Part shown: one piece after another, positions 26,901-37,200 of the stretch
Layout of the letters: each line of letters opens with the position of its first letter
Position numbering within the stretch: the first letter of the stretch is position 1
From: Dimorphilus gyrociliatus
Taxonomy: Eukaryota > Annelida > Polychaeta > Dinophilidae
Assembly: GCA_904063045.1 (NCBI GenBank)
Contig: CAJFCJ010000034.1
Span: 66,531 to 130,530 of the forward strand
DNA: 64,000 bases
Reading direction: 5' to 3'
Made by a program: the position numbers and the translations under genes
Notes under the pieces: generated by a model
Seen by the model: only the letters and a program-made list of their open reading frames with translations
Told to the model about the DNA's origin: nothing
Databases searched by the model: none

Positions 26901-29730
26901 TATTCATTTCCCAAATTTGAAAATGATTTACACGAAAATTGCCTAAGAAAGTCAATATTAGATAATTACATTCGTCGATCAAAAGTAGTTTGGCAGCATC
27001 AATCATTTCAAATTTACATTTGGTTAAAAACAAATGACGAATACATCAACTTAGAATGTGGCTTACGAATTTATTTACGAAAATGTATATTACACAAAGA
27101 TTTATTATTGAAAATCAACATTTCTGAAGAGAAAATATCATTTGAGGGAAAAATTGATAATGACGATTGTATTGGTTGGTTAACTGTACCAGTTCAAAAT
27201 TATCCTTTAGATTTCGTACAGAAAAATAATGACTATGCCATTTCAAAACAATTTATGCGTATAGAAATTTCATGGAAAACAATTTCTAAAGACTTTCCAT
27301 TAGGCATAGTCGAAAGGAAAAATGCCACATTGTTTATTTGTATTCAAGCCCAAAGGATTTGCCATGATGATATTTGTTGCTTAGTGACTATTAGAGATAA
27401 TTCTACGGAATTAAATAATTTGAAAAATCTAGTGTATCTTAAAGAGATTGAAATGAAGAATTGCGTTGAAGATAGTTTACATTTATACATAAATAGCCAT
27501 CATGAAATGAAAGTCATTAATATCAATTTACTGAGCCGAGGTTACATATTTGGAGAGCATTTCTTTGTAAACCGAAAAGATATTCACATTAATCTCACTT
27601 CAAATAACAAAAACATTTTAAAAGATCAATTTCCTTTGATGGAGAGACTGGAAAGTGAAAACTGCAGATTTTCAATCAAGTATTACATTGGTAAAAAACT
27701 AACATTAAAAATTCATAATGCAAAATTGGTCCTCACTGAGAATGGTTTGGACAAACCAACAGTTTTATCAATACAAAGTAAATGTTCGTATGAAATTGAC
27801 AAGTCATCAGGCACAATTAGATTTCAAAACTTTGTGGACTGTCGACCAACAGGACTTTGCTTTTTTCAACCTGTCGATTTATACATCAAACCGCTGTTGG
27901 TTTATAAAAATGGCGCTGAAATCTCAACTAACAATGTTTCTAAAAACGCAATTTTTCACAAGGCTTCAGGATTTGCCTGCCTAAAAATCACAGGCTTTAG
28001 TGATCATGGTCTACTTGAAAATTGGGAAAAGGACAAAATGCTTTACATTCACTATTTCATTTCCATTCAAAATATGAACAGAGGTTCAAGATTAAACATT
28101 TATTATAGTCTAAACGAACCACTCGGCGTAGTAAGACAAATTAAATAAAAGCAATATCTTTTAAACGTTTTTCTAATGAAATTAATTGAAACATCAGACA
28201 GGCACCGCCAAGAATGTACAGCATTCTAATTCAACGTTGAAGTTACACTTCCGTGAGCAGTTTAAACATTTAAAACAATATGGAATTCAAATTACCTTAA
28301 CATCAGAACCACACAAAAGTTGTCATAAGAGTTTTTATCAAATTTTCAGCAATTACACATCTGGTAATATTTCTATTCAAACAAGCAAATAAACTAACCT
28401 TTTCAACATTTGTCACTGCTCCATTCAAAGGTGAAACGGCCTCGATAACTTTACCGTTGGACATGTCAATGGAAAATTTGCAGTCCGACATTCAGTTCCA
28501 AGTAAAGCCAGATATTAGAAATTACAACGGTCTGTTTGAAGAATTCATCTCATACAAAGAAGCAATTGCAGAAAATCTCACGCAACAGCAATTAGATGAA
28601 AACTTTCAGAAATTTTTCTGCAAATTCGGTAAAAAAATTGATCTTCAGTAATGTTTTCAATTCCTTTTACAATTCTTCTTTTCTTTCTGTTTAGAAAGAA
28701 ATGTCTTCCTTTCCTCAGCAATGCAACACTGCGAGATTACTAGCCAGCATGACATCAGACGTGGCTTGAGCGATGGCGTAGGCTTTTTGCTAATTTTATA
28801 GAAATTAACCGTAACATAGCTAACAGCAACATCATCTTTCTGACAGAACATTTACGATACAACATCAAGAAACCAGGTCGTTGTAATAATCATTGACGAT
28901 GGGAACGGAGCAAGATCGGAAAACGACTGGATAAATCTGAAAATAATCTTCGCAAACCTAAAACATGAAATAGTACTGTGGAGAAATATTGACAGAGACG
29001 AATGTGAAAGGAAAATTCGATCACTGAAAACGAATCTTTCAACGTCGAATGAAAATGAGATGAACGTTCAATCTCTAATATTCTTTATTTTAGCCGACGG
29101 AAACAACAACTTGTTTTTCCTAAGCAACAATTCCACGTTCGAATTTAATGAATTTATAAATTACGTCGACAGCGACTTTCACCAATTCCAGGGAAAACCA
29201 AAGCTATTTTTCTTTCAAGTTCACAATCAACGTAAGATTTCTTTCATCTTTTCTTTTATTTCAAAATAATAACACACTTTTCGAAAAGTAGAAAACTCCG
29301 AGAGGGATCAATCATTCGTTGATCAAAGAGTTGCAATCAAACCCATCCCTTGCGATGACCACGTTGCCTGCCCACGGAACGTCACAAATAGATATGTATC
29401 ACACGCAGCCAGAGATATCTTCTCGGTTCTTTGTACTCTTAAAGGTAAGCCAAGCGAACGGCAGTAACATCCTGTAATAAATGATTTGATGCATTGTTTC
29501 CTACAGACTCTCCATCACCCGCAAATAACTACGGCAGTAAATTCATTAGATCGTTTGTTCTCGCTATGGAATTTATTGGTAAAAATCAACCTCTCGACAA
29601 AGTTGTATACTTCATGTCCGAGTATTTGAGGCATTTTGGGGAAAGCAACCATCTGCCTTTAAGAGTTCATTCCGACGAGTTTTCTAGAAAATATTATTTC
29701 TTTCGAAATGAAAATTGTATAAACTTATAA
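20984..29730 (+). CDS. NLR1: NACHT - LRR - ZU5-like - inactive caspase-like protein
   Basis: Ten predicted exons join in frame: 20984-22976, 23076-26567, 26622-26759, 26815-28130, 28198-28363, 28431-28628, 28695-28777, 28847-29231, 29292-29444 and 29507-29730. They give about 2715 residues. Residues 1-130 are helical and could be a death-fold. The NACHT core has Walker A GEAGIGKT (144-151) and Walker B VILLLDGVDQ (221-230). A long RNase-inhibitor-type LRR array runs to about residue 1800. A ZU5 hallmark (DCRPTGLCFFQPVDL) lies near residue 2215. From about residue 2463 the sequence follows a caspase: p20 core with GKPKLFFFQVHNQ where active caspases have QACRG, LADG where they have the catalytic SHG, then a p10 motif (GSKFIRSF ... 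RKYYF). Both catalytic residues are lost, so it is a likely scaffold or decoy. The 3' exons are less AT-rich, so two separate genes remain possible. Confidence 0.75.
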
Positions 29731-29892
29731 ACAATACACGCTGCCAATCATCACAAAGCACAGCTCGTTCTCTTCATCCTAGCCCCGTGCACAGTGAAGA
29801 TACGCTGAGACTAAATTCGTCGGCTGTGAAACCGGCCAACAAAACGTCATCGCGCCCATCAAATTATAAAAGTCACCTTGACAAGAGTCAAC

Positions 29893-30173
29893 AAAAACAA
29901 TTTACCATATATGGATTACTTTAATCAGCTTTCACCGCTGTACCACATCTAGTCTATTATTACTTTCCACTTGCTCTAGTTTCAAACCAGCTCGGTTTAT
30001 CCACAACAGGGAGCTTATACGGCTCACCATTGCCCTACACCCCTGCACTAGGCCCAGCACTGCAGATTTACCTTGCTTTCTATTGACAGAGACAACATTG
30101 CGCAGACAATTTCATTTCATAGATGTTGGTGTGACACAGCAAATTCACTTAAATCCGTACCCAACTAACAGCC
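29893..30173 (-). ncRNA. Candidate structured RNA resembling SRP (7SL) RNA, copy 1
   Basis: No long frame is present. On the minus strand, a stretch around 29965-30020 resembles the helix 8 region of eukaryotic SRP RNA (AACCG ... GGT ... GAAAC ... GAGCA ... GT). It is preceded by a CAATGGTGAGC segment like helix 6, and a run of five T lies near the proposed 3' end, as expected for RNA polymerase III. The Alu-domain half is not clearly recognisable. The limits are estimates. It could instead be an unrelated conserved intergenic segment. Confidence 0.35.
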
Positions 30174-30304
30174 GGATTGTTCACAATCAATCCGATTAAT
30201 TTCTATAATTAACCAACATTCGTAGATTAAGCTAAAGCGGTAATTCGCTATTTAAGGAATAGTTGCCATGAATTTTCGTTATTACTTCAAAAAGCATCGA
30301 GAGA

Positions 30305-30743
30305 ATGAGCTCGACTTGCGCAATAGTACTTTCTCTAGTTCTCTCTTTGTGCTTGTTCAGCAGTACGCATTCCAACAGTTCAAACATACGAAGAATAATC
30401 AACTCGGTTAGTTCAAGGAAAAGTGATGAAATGGCGAAAATTCAACGTTATTTGAATGAAAAAGTAAGTCGCTACTATAAAGATTGTATTTCTGTCAAAA
30501 CTCAGTATCTCCACTTTTACAAAACAGAGACGGGACAATCATAGTCTCAACGGTTTTTGGATAAAATGCTATAATGACAAACTATGGATCAAAAACTCCA
30601 GTTGCTTTGTGCTGGGTTCTACGATATTTCAAATTTCCGGCATTGGTCCGTCGGATTTTACCGAAATTTGCCAACAAAATAATTATTTGAACTGCAAAGA
30701 AATTAATGAATTTGCTACGGTTTATTCAAAAACAGTCACGTGA
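30305..30743 (+). CDS. Small secreted orphan protein, copy 1 (124 aa)
   Basis: Exon 1 (30305-30463) encodes a clear signal peptide (MSSTCAIVLSLVLSLCLFSS). A 64-base GT-AG intron in phase 0 joins it to exon 2 (30528-30743), which adds 71 residues containing four cysteines and an N-glycosylation site, with the stop at 30743. Reading through the intron would end the protein early, so the spliced form is preferred. I recognise no family. The encoded protein is the same in all three copies of the block, which argues that it is a real gene or very recently duplicated. Converges with the cysteine-rich gene at 30828-31437. Confidence 0.55.
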
Positions 30744-30827
30744 CTCATACATTTACAAGATATCAAATATGGCCGATTTCTTAATAAGCATCCTAGTTTC
30801 TATAGACAACTACAACAGTTGTTTAAG

Positions 30828-31437
30828 TTATAAAAGCCTTTGAAATACAAATGCCATCAATGTCAAAAACGGAACAACGCCAAGTCTGCAGCCTGCACAA
30901 GGTTTATCATACAAAAGCTCCTTGGCCAAGTCGTTGAAAGCGCCACATTTCTTAACGGCACCTAATTCGCAGCAGTATCGCTTCGTGCTGTCCTCCTTAA
31001 TTTTTTCATTACACTTTTTCAACTCGTCTCTACAGCCTAACGAAGTAGAAATTTCAATCAATCTCTAATAGAACAAGGAAACGAAACCAACAAAGTCAAC
31101 TAACCTGTTTCGCAAAACTTGGTCGTATAGCTCAAAGCCTCTTTCCTCTTTTCAGCCGAGCAAGAAGGAGTCTCATCTTTAAAGCACTTTTCTACTTCAG
31201 TTACAATTGGACAAATCTTTTCCATATCGTATTGATCTGTAGCGATAATATCCAATATCTCATTCCTCTTTTCTTTGGCACAGTCTACACCTTCGTCGTA
31301 ACATTTGTCAGCAAGCGCATTTGGAAGAGCCGACACTTTTCAATAAAATCAATCTGAAGCTGTTATGTTTTGCAGTGTATTTTCGCTTCAAACTTACCCA
31401 CACAAAGTAGTCCAAACAAGAAGTACATCGCTTCCAT
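30828..31437 (-). CDS. Cysteine-rich secreted protein with GPI-anchor-like C-terminus, copy 1
   Basis: Three predicted exons on the minus strand (31398-31437, 31105-31335, 30828-31036) give 159 residues. There is a signal peptide (MEAMYFLFGLLCVG), about a dozen cysteines spaced as in small helical disulphide domains (loosely like the nematode DUF19 type, low certainty), and a hydrophobic C-terminal end (VVPFLTLMAFVFQRLL) after a CAGC motif that suggests a GPI-anchoring signal. Compared with the other two copies it differs at nine bases in the coding exons, and every one changes an amino acid, while the 68-base second intron is identical. Function unknown. Confidence 0.65.
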
Positions 31438-31507
31438 TCTGATGAGTGAATATTCGAAAACATCTCGATTTGCCCGTTTTATACGGTTGGTAAATAGTAT
31501 GGTTTTG

Positions 31508-31661
31508 AATGTGGGGAAATTCCAATTTCGGGAAAGCTATTTGCAGGTGGCGCTAAGTTCCTTTTTAGGAAAGTCAACAAAGGTAATGTGGGGAAATTCC
31601 AATTTCGGGAAAGCTATTTGCAGGTGGCGCTAAGTTCCTTTTTAGGAAAGTCAACAAAGGT
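31508..31661. repeat. 77-bp tandem duplication (two units)
   Basis: Two consecutive units of about 77 bases, each starting AATGTGGGG, at 31508-31584 and 31585-31661. The right arm has a single unit carrying a 16-base insertion, which explains the net 61-base shift between the arms. It lies between the 5' end of the cysteine-rich gene and the 3' end of AS3MT. Confidence 0.9.
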
Positions 31662-31757
31662 TTTATTTATTCACCAGCAGTGTGAATATTCGTTTCATTT
31701 ATTCAGTAATACTCAAGATAACATGTGTAATTTATGAAAAATAGTGTCCACTACGGC

Positions 31758-33330
31758 TCAATTGCGGCAGTTTTTCAAGCAACAGTCGTTAACGTTGTTT
31801 GGTGAACTGCTGGTAGAGTTTGCTGACGATTGGGCTACAATTGCGAATGGGTCGATTATCTCCAGGTCTTCTCCATTGTCTTTGAAATCAAAGTAGCCCG
31901 AGTAACGTGACGCCTTCAACGCCTCGCTGACCAAACCGGAAATTGGCACAATTTCATTTCTCTACTTGTTGAAAAATGAGTTTATTTTTGGAATGTTTAA
32001 TTTTATTGATAGATAAAATAACCTTGAAAATGTTTGAGTAGTCAAACTTGAAAGCTTCTTCGTAATCCTCTATTCCTCCTTTGTACACGGTATAGCAAGT
32101 GTGCGGCGTCGCCTTCTCTCTTCCCACTTTGAAAAGTCTGTAGGTTGCAGACACGAATTTCGCGTCACCTAGTCGTTTCAAAAATAATCATTACTTGTCA
32201 ACACCGCTATTTTAGGGGCTTACTCACCAACAACTCTCTGCAACTCCTTATTCTTCAGGTCAATGACACTGGCGTTAACTAAAAGTGGAGTGCTGAATCC
32301 CACCCTTGTCGCTATATCAATTAGGTCACGCCAATACAGTGCGCCCGCAAAACACTCGCCTAAACAGCAATTCAATCAGTCAAATGCCTATTACTCTCTT
32401 TAATAAACGCATTTACAAACCCCATAAAGTTTTATGCTTTAGAATATCACCCGACAAACGACGATCCGCATAGACATCGCTAAAATACAACTCGCCTCCT
32501 TCCTGAAAATCATTTTTGCACTCAATTAACGCCGTGTAAACATTTTAAAGTGATTGTTACTTTTAGAACTTTGTAGGCCTGCCATAGAACGGCTTGTTTG
32601 TCCGGCGACAGGTTCAACACGCAATTTGATCTGAATAAGTAAGCAACTTCATAGTTATTGCAGCCAAAGTCTTATTTCAACTTTCGAAAGAGTAACGCTT
32701 ACACAATGACGTCATATGAATTTTCCTCAATTCCGGCATCAGTCAATTTCTCTATAAATCCTCGTTTAAATTCTACATTTGGTTTAGAATAGCCAAATTG
32801 TCTCGTATGATAATCTATGTTTTCATCCGCCACGTCCAGCTAATCAACAAACATTGTGTATTTTAACTGACCAACTAATCGGGATACAGCTTACTATACT
32901 GTATCTTATCTATTAGTACAATTGCTTATCTATCTAAACAACTACTAGTCAACATATTAGGGGTCAAGGTTGTAGTAATGTGAACAAATTGGGAACAAAA
33001 TTGCAATGGGAAAGCTACCTGCTCTTGTGTCATATCCAAACCAGTAACAAACCCATTTGGTCCCACCAACTTACTCAGACAAAAGCAGTCCCTACCAGCT
33101 CCACATCCCAAATCTAGAACTGAACAACCTTCAAGTGCAGGCGGTATGACTATACCACAACCGTAGTATTTTTCGTGAACCGCTCCTGCCACCTGGCTTA
33201 GAGCCTTCTTCACAGATTTTGTCATCACTTCTCCTTGTCCTGTTGTGCAGGCGGTTGTTTGCAGATCGTCGCTTTTCTGCAATACGTTTCCGTAGTAGTC
33301 TTTGACGTTTTCATAAATTTCCTCCGACAT
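31758..33330 (-). CDS. AS3MT: Arsenite methyltransferase, copy 1
   Basis: Seven exons (33019-33330, 32703-32839, 32561-32630, 32421-32502, 32228-32359, 32023-32168, 31758-31961) give 360 residues. This cytosolic enzyme uses S-adenosylmethionine to methylate trivalent arsenic. The SAM-binding motif is VLDLGCGAGRDC. The four conserved arsenic-site cysteines are present, in TTACTT, YYGCGI, SNCVLNL and GECFAGALYW. GGELYFSDVY and ATYRLFK are further family motifs. I place the start at the ATG whose complement ends at 33330 (MSEEIYENV). A longer open frame upstream begins with TTG and is not needed. The length is close to that of animal AS3MT. It lies inside the inverted-repeat arm. Confidence 0.93.
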
Positions 33331-33870
33331 TTTTTCTTCTCTTCTTTTGCCTCGACGAAAATTTCGACAAATTTTCAAATATTTCCAATTTCTGCTTTCC
33401 AGTCTATAGACTAAAGCCAAACTATAAAATTCAACAGCAAAACAGCTGCCTTAAATACTTGTAGAAAATCTAGTTATTGCCGATTTAGGCCTAAGTGAGT
33501 TGCGATAAAACGCGATAAAATACTATTATTAGCTTTCTCATTTTTCCCATTAGCTTTTAACCGAATTCTCATTTCTTTTTGTCCCATTCAAGTTCTGCTT
33601 TCTCAATTTTTTCACAAATCAATTTCAATATTTAGAATAGCGATTATCTAGACAAGTTCAATTCGACCTCTGCTACGTATTTCGCAGGAAACGACCCTTC
33701 AATGTTTCAACCATTCGGTGACAAAGCAAAAATAAATGCCAACGCTTACGTTAATATTAATGCGGCCAGTAGAATCTTTTTGAATATACAATAGGCAAAA
33801 TGCTGATATCTTATCCCGTTTCTTGAATTGTTCATTCATGCGATACCCTTTTTGATGTTCTGTCTAATGG

Positions 33871-34290
33871 AATATTGTGGCATTTTTTTAAGATTTTCGA
33901 GTGCATTGGGGATAAACTAAAAGTAGTTAATTTTTTTATTTGTTCAGGTGAATATTTAATTGTCCTTTCTTTAGAATGTTTATATTTAAATGCTTCAAAA
34001 CAATTCTTAGACGATATAGGTCACTGCCTAATCTCAACCACTACTGGGAAGGTACTACTACTCTGTAATTCTCAGTTTTTTTTATAATGTTAACATATGA
34101 ATATGATTTTAAATTAAGTTAATTTTATTATTTATGGTTTTCTATTCAGAAACTATTCACAGATGAAGAAATTAATACGATATAACAAAGGTAACCATAG
34201 GAATATGAATATTTATTATAATATAGACTCTATATATTTGCATCTTACATTCTTAGAACATCAAAGTGTGTTTTTCCAAATGAAAGAAAA
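33871..34290. other. Intergenic region upstream of receptor C
   Basis: About 420 AT-rich bases between the outer end of the left repeat arm and the receptor C start codon. A short 70-codon open frame here has no family features. The first tens of bases still show weak similarity to the right-arm flank. Confidence 0.45.
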
Positions 34291-37200
34291 ATGTTCTCAA
34301 TAAAAGAAACAATTTATTTAGTTCATTTTCTATTATTTTTATTTCGAATGGAATGTCTATCGTATTCATTTAAGACTTTTATCAAACTAGAGATTTTTAA
34401 AGATGATGATATATTTGTTATTGGAAATTTAACTGTTAGGCAATATATTCTTCCAATAAATGCAATTGTAATGAAATCATGCCATGACCGAGATCTCAAT
34501 ATTCTATGTAAAGATTTTGGTTATGGTTATGGTTATTCTAAATATCACTGCCAGAAAAGTAAGAGAGGAAAAAATACGAAAAATCTCTTGCATATAGATT
34601 AATAATTTGAATTTATTAATAGTAACAGATCGTTTTTTATCAACGAAAACCTTAGAATTGAAAACAAATCGTGTATTTTGCAGCACGTGATTAATATTAA
34701 TATAATTGATTTTTTTTTGTTTTTTCTAATATTTCTATATATACATTCAAAATAGATATGTTCAAGTATGTTTAAGATGTTTCAAGATGAATTCCTCTTG
34801 TATTCACATAGTTTTCTTTATCCTTCATCTGTATTCATTTATAAACATATATATGTTTCTTTTTTTTGCATAGATATGTTTGCCATGTTGAATGTAATGA
34901 ACTCAAATTTCAATATTATTTTAAAGCGGAATAACGAATTTTACTCTGTTAAATCATATAAAAATATGACAAGTAAATTATGTGAAAAAGCTGAATTCAT
35001 TATAAAATCTAAGCTTAATGTGATAAATTCAATAAATCTTATAATATATAACAAGACTATAAAATCTATCAATCGTTTACCAAATTCCTTTCCGGTTGTA
35101 TGTTCAGAAAATGAAATTGATGGTAAAGTCTATTTATTTATTGAAAATTATGTCTTCTTTTCAAATTTAAACAAACTATTAGATATAAAGATTATTGAAC
35201 TTTCAAATTCTTACTCTTTTTCAAAGAATATAAGAAATGTATCTATCGTTTTCCATTCAAGGATATATGGAACTATTTATCCAGTTTTTGTTAAATTGCA
35301 ATTTTCCTCAACGACTGAAGAGCTGTTTTGGTTGAAAGAAACGGCTACAGTCATATGCAAGGAAATGTCAATGGTTCTTAAACCAGTATCTATTCGTAAA
35401 GTGGTTGTTGAAAACTATCCAGTATAGTAAAACATTAATAACAATTAATAGAAAAGTCACTGTTACAGTTTAATAATTAAATATACATATATATATATTT
35501 ATAGAAGAGAGTTGTTACTGCTTTATTTTGTAATTGGAAAATTGGTAACTTTAAAGAATGTCACGCTACACTTGTAGATAACTTTCAAACTCTTTTATAC
35601 ATAAAACCCGAATGTGAACGACGATATTCTTTTAAAGGTGTTTTGTATTGTAAAATTATGTAATACTCTATATATAATTTAAATTGCTATTCTATGAAAC
35701 AATAGATTTTCAAGTGAGATTGTACAATAACAAATTGAATCATATATACAATAAGTCTCATAATTTCAAAGAGTTCTATGGTTATTTTCAAATAGTTATG
35801 TTTTCAAAATGGCTGTTGTTTCCTATCCAAGTTATAGACTATTTTCATTTGAAGCTAATCTGTAAATACTTTGGATTTAACTCAGGAACGTTAATTGCGC
35901 TTGAGAAAGAATTTTATCAATTACATTCATATCTGGACGAATACGTAATTGCTGAGATGCAGTGTGAATTAAATTCTACATCTATAAAAGATTGCTCGTA
36001 TTATGAAACCTTAAATCAATTCTTTTCAAGTTATTTGAAATTGATATATGCTATAAAATGCAGTAATGATGTATTTAAAGGTAAACAATTTCATATATTT
36101 ATGGTATTATCTAAATTATAAAAAATCATATATTGTTATCCAATAAAGAATGTACAGAGCCAACTTCCTATCGATTATTTCATACATGCTTTTATTTATA
36201 TTTGTTCGATGGCAAGTCTATTTCAGCATTAGATGAGGAAAAAGAATGCGAAAGATTAAATCTAACAACAATAGACGTTTTACCAAGTTCCAACATTTAT
36301 CTTCATTATGCACTAGATATATTTATTAGGTTTCTTTCCTTACCAAATACATTTTTTACAAAAGATAAAACAACTGGTAAATAGTTAATACTTGAACAAT
36401 TAATATCTGATAATAAGAAGTAACTTTAATACCATTTTAAAGTTTTAAAAACTTTTAAAAAGAATAACGAAATTGAAATGTTAACACCTTTACGAAGACC
36501 ATATCATTTTCTAACTGTGCTTGAACGGAGACATACTTATAACAATTATGTTGCAGATGTGACACAGTCTAATATCAATACATCTTTTCATCAATATTTC
36601 ATATCTCTTAATCCAGAAAAGATTTTTACTCCTTCAACAAAATGTATAAGTTTCACTAGCAATTTTGATGGTACTACAGAAGTCTTTAGTTTAACAGAGT
36701 ATAATTGTTTACTTAAAACAATTTCGCATTTAACTTGCCAGAGTTTACCATGTAAACAATTACAATTCTATTGTAAATTCTTCTGATTTAATCTTTCTTC
36801 TTACGTATCAATCTATATATAGATGAAAGAGAGTATGCCAGTATTTACGATTCAATACAATACCATGAAAATTATAATTGCTCACTAATTGGATTTTATT
36901 GTTTTATTAACCGAATATGTATCAATGAAATTCATGTTTGCGACGGAGTAAATGATTGTTTATCAGGCGAAGATGAATTGAATTGTGAATCAGTTTTGGA
37001 ATATTCTTGTTTACTTTCAAATGAAAAAGTAAAATATCAATATATTTGTGATTATAAACAAGACTGTAAAGATAATTCTGATGAAGAATTCTGCAGTAAA
37101 TAACAACTTCACTTAATTAACATATATTAATATTATTGCATATTTTTAAATAATTAAGCAAGATCTCAATGTCCATATAATTTTCAAAGGTAGATTAATT

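Larger units (their letters stand above)
27737..33870. repeat. Left arm of a 6.1-kb inverted duplication
   Basis: This block matches the reverse complement of about 54124-60197 nearly base for base. Position sums are 87994 on one side and 87933 on the other side of a 61-base net indel near 31508-31661. Identity decays over about 33826-33870. The inner arm border at 27737 lies within NLR1 exon 4. The block is visibly richer in G+C than the receptor genes around it. About 20.3 kb separates the arms. Confidence 0.92.

Noticed and set aside
28657-28851. Minus-strand 64-codon frame between NLR1 exons
   Set aside because: Overlaps predicted exons 7-8 and introns on the opposite strand, with no signal peptide or domain; the caspase-like reading is better supported.
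29715-29924. Open frame of 69 codons after NLR1
   Set aside because: It starts inside the last NLR1 exon in another frame without ATG context and has no family features; more likely 3' UTR or chance.
36478-36786. Independent small gene within receptor C
   Set aside because: Fits as a lectin-like exon of receptor C by position and cysteine spacing, corresponding to exons of A, B and D.
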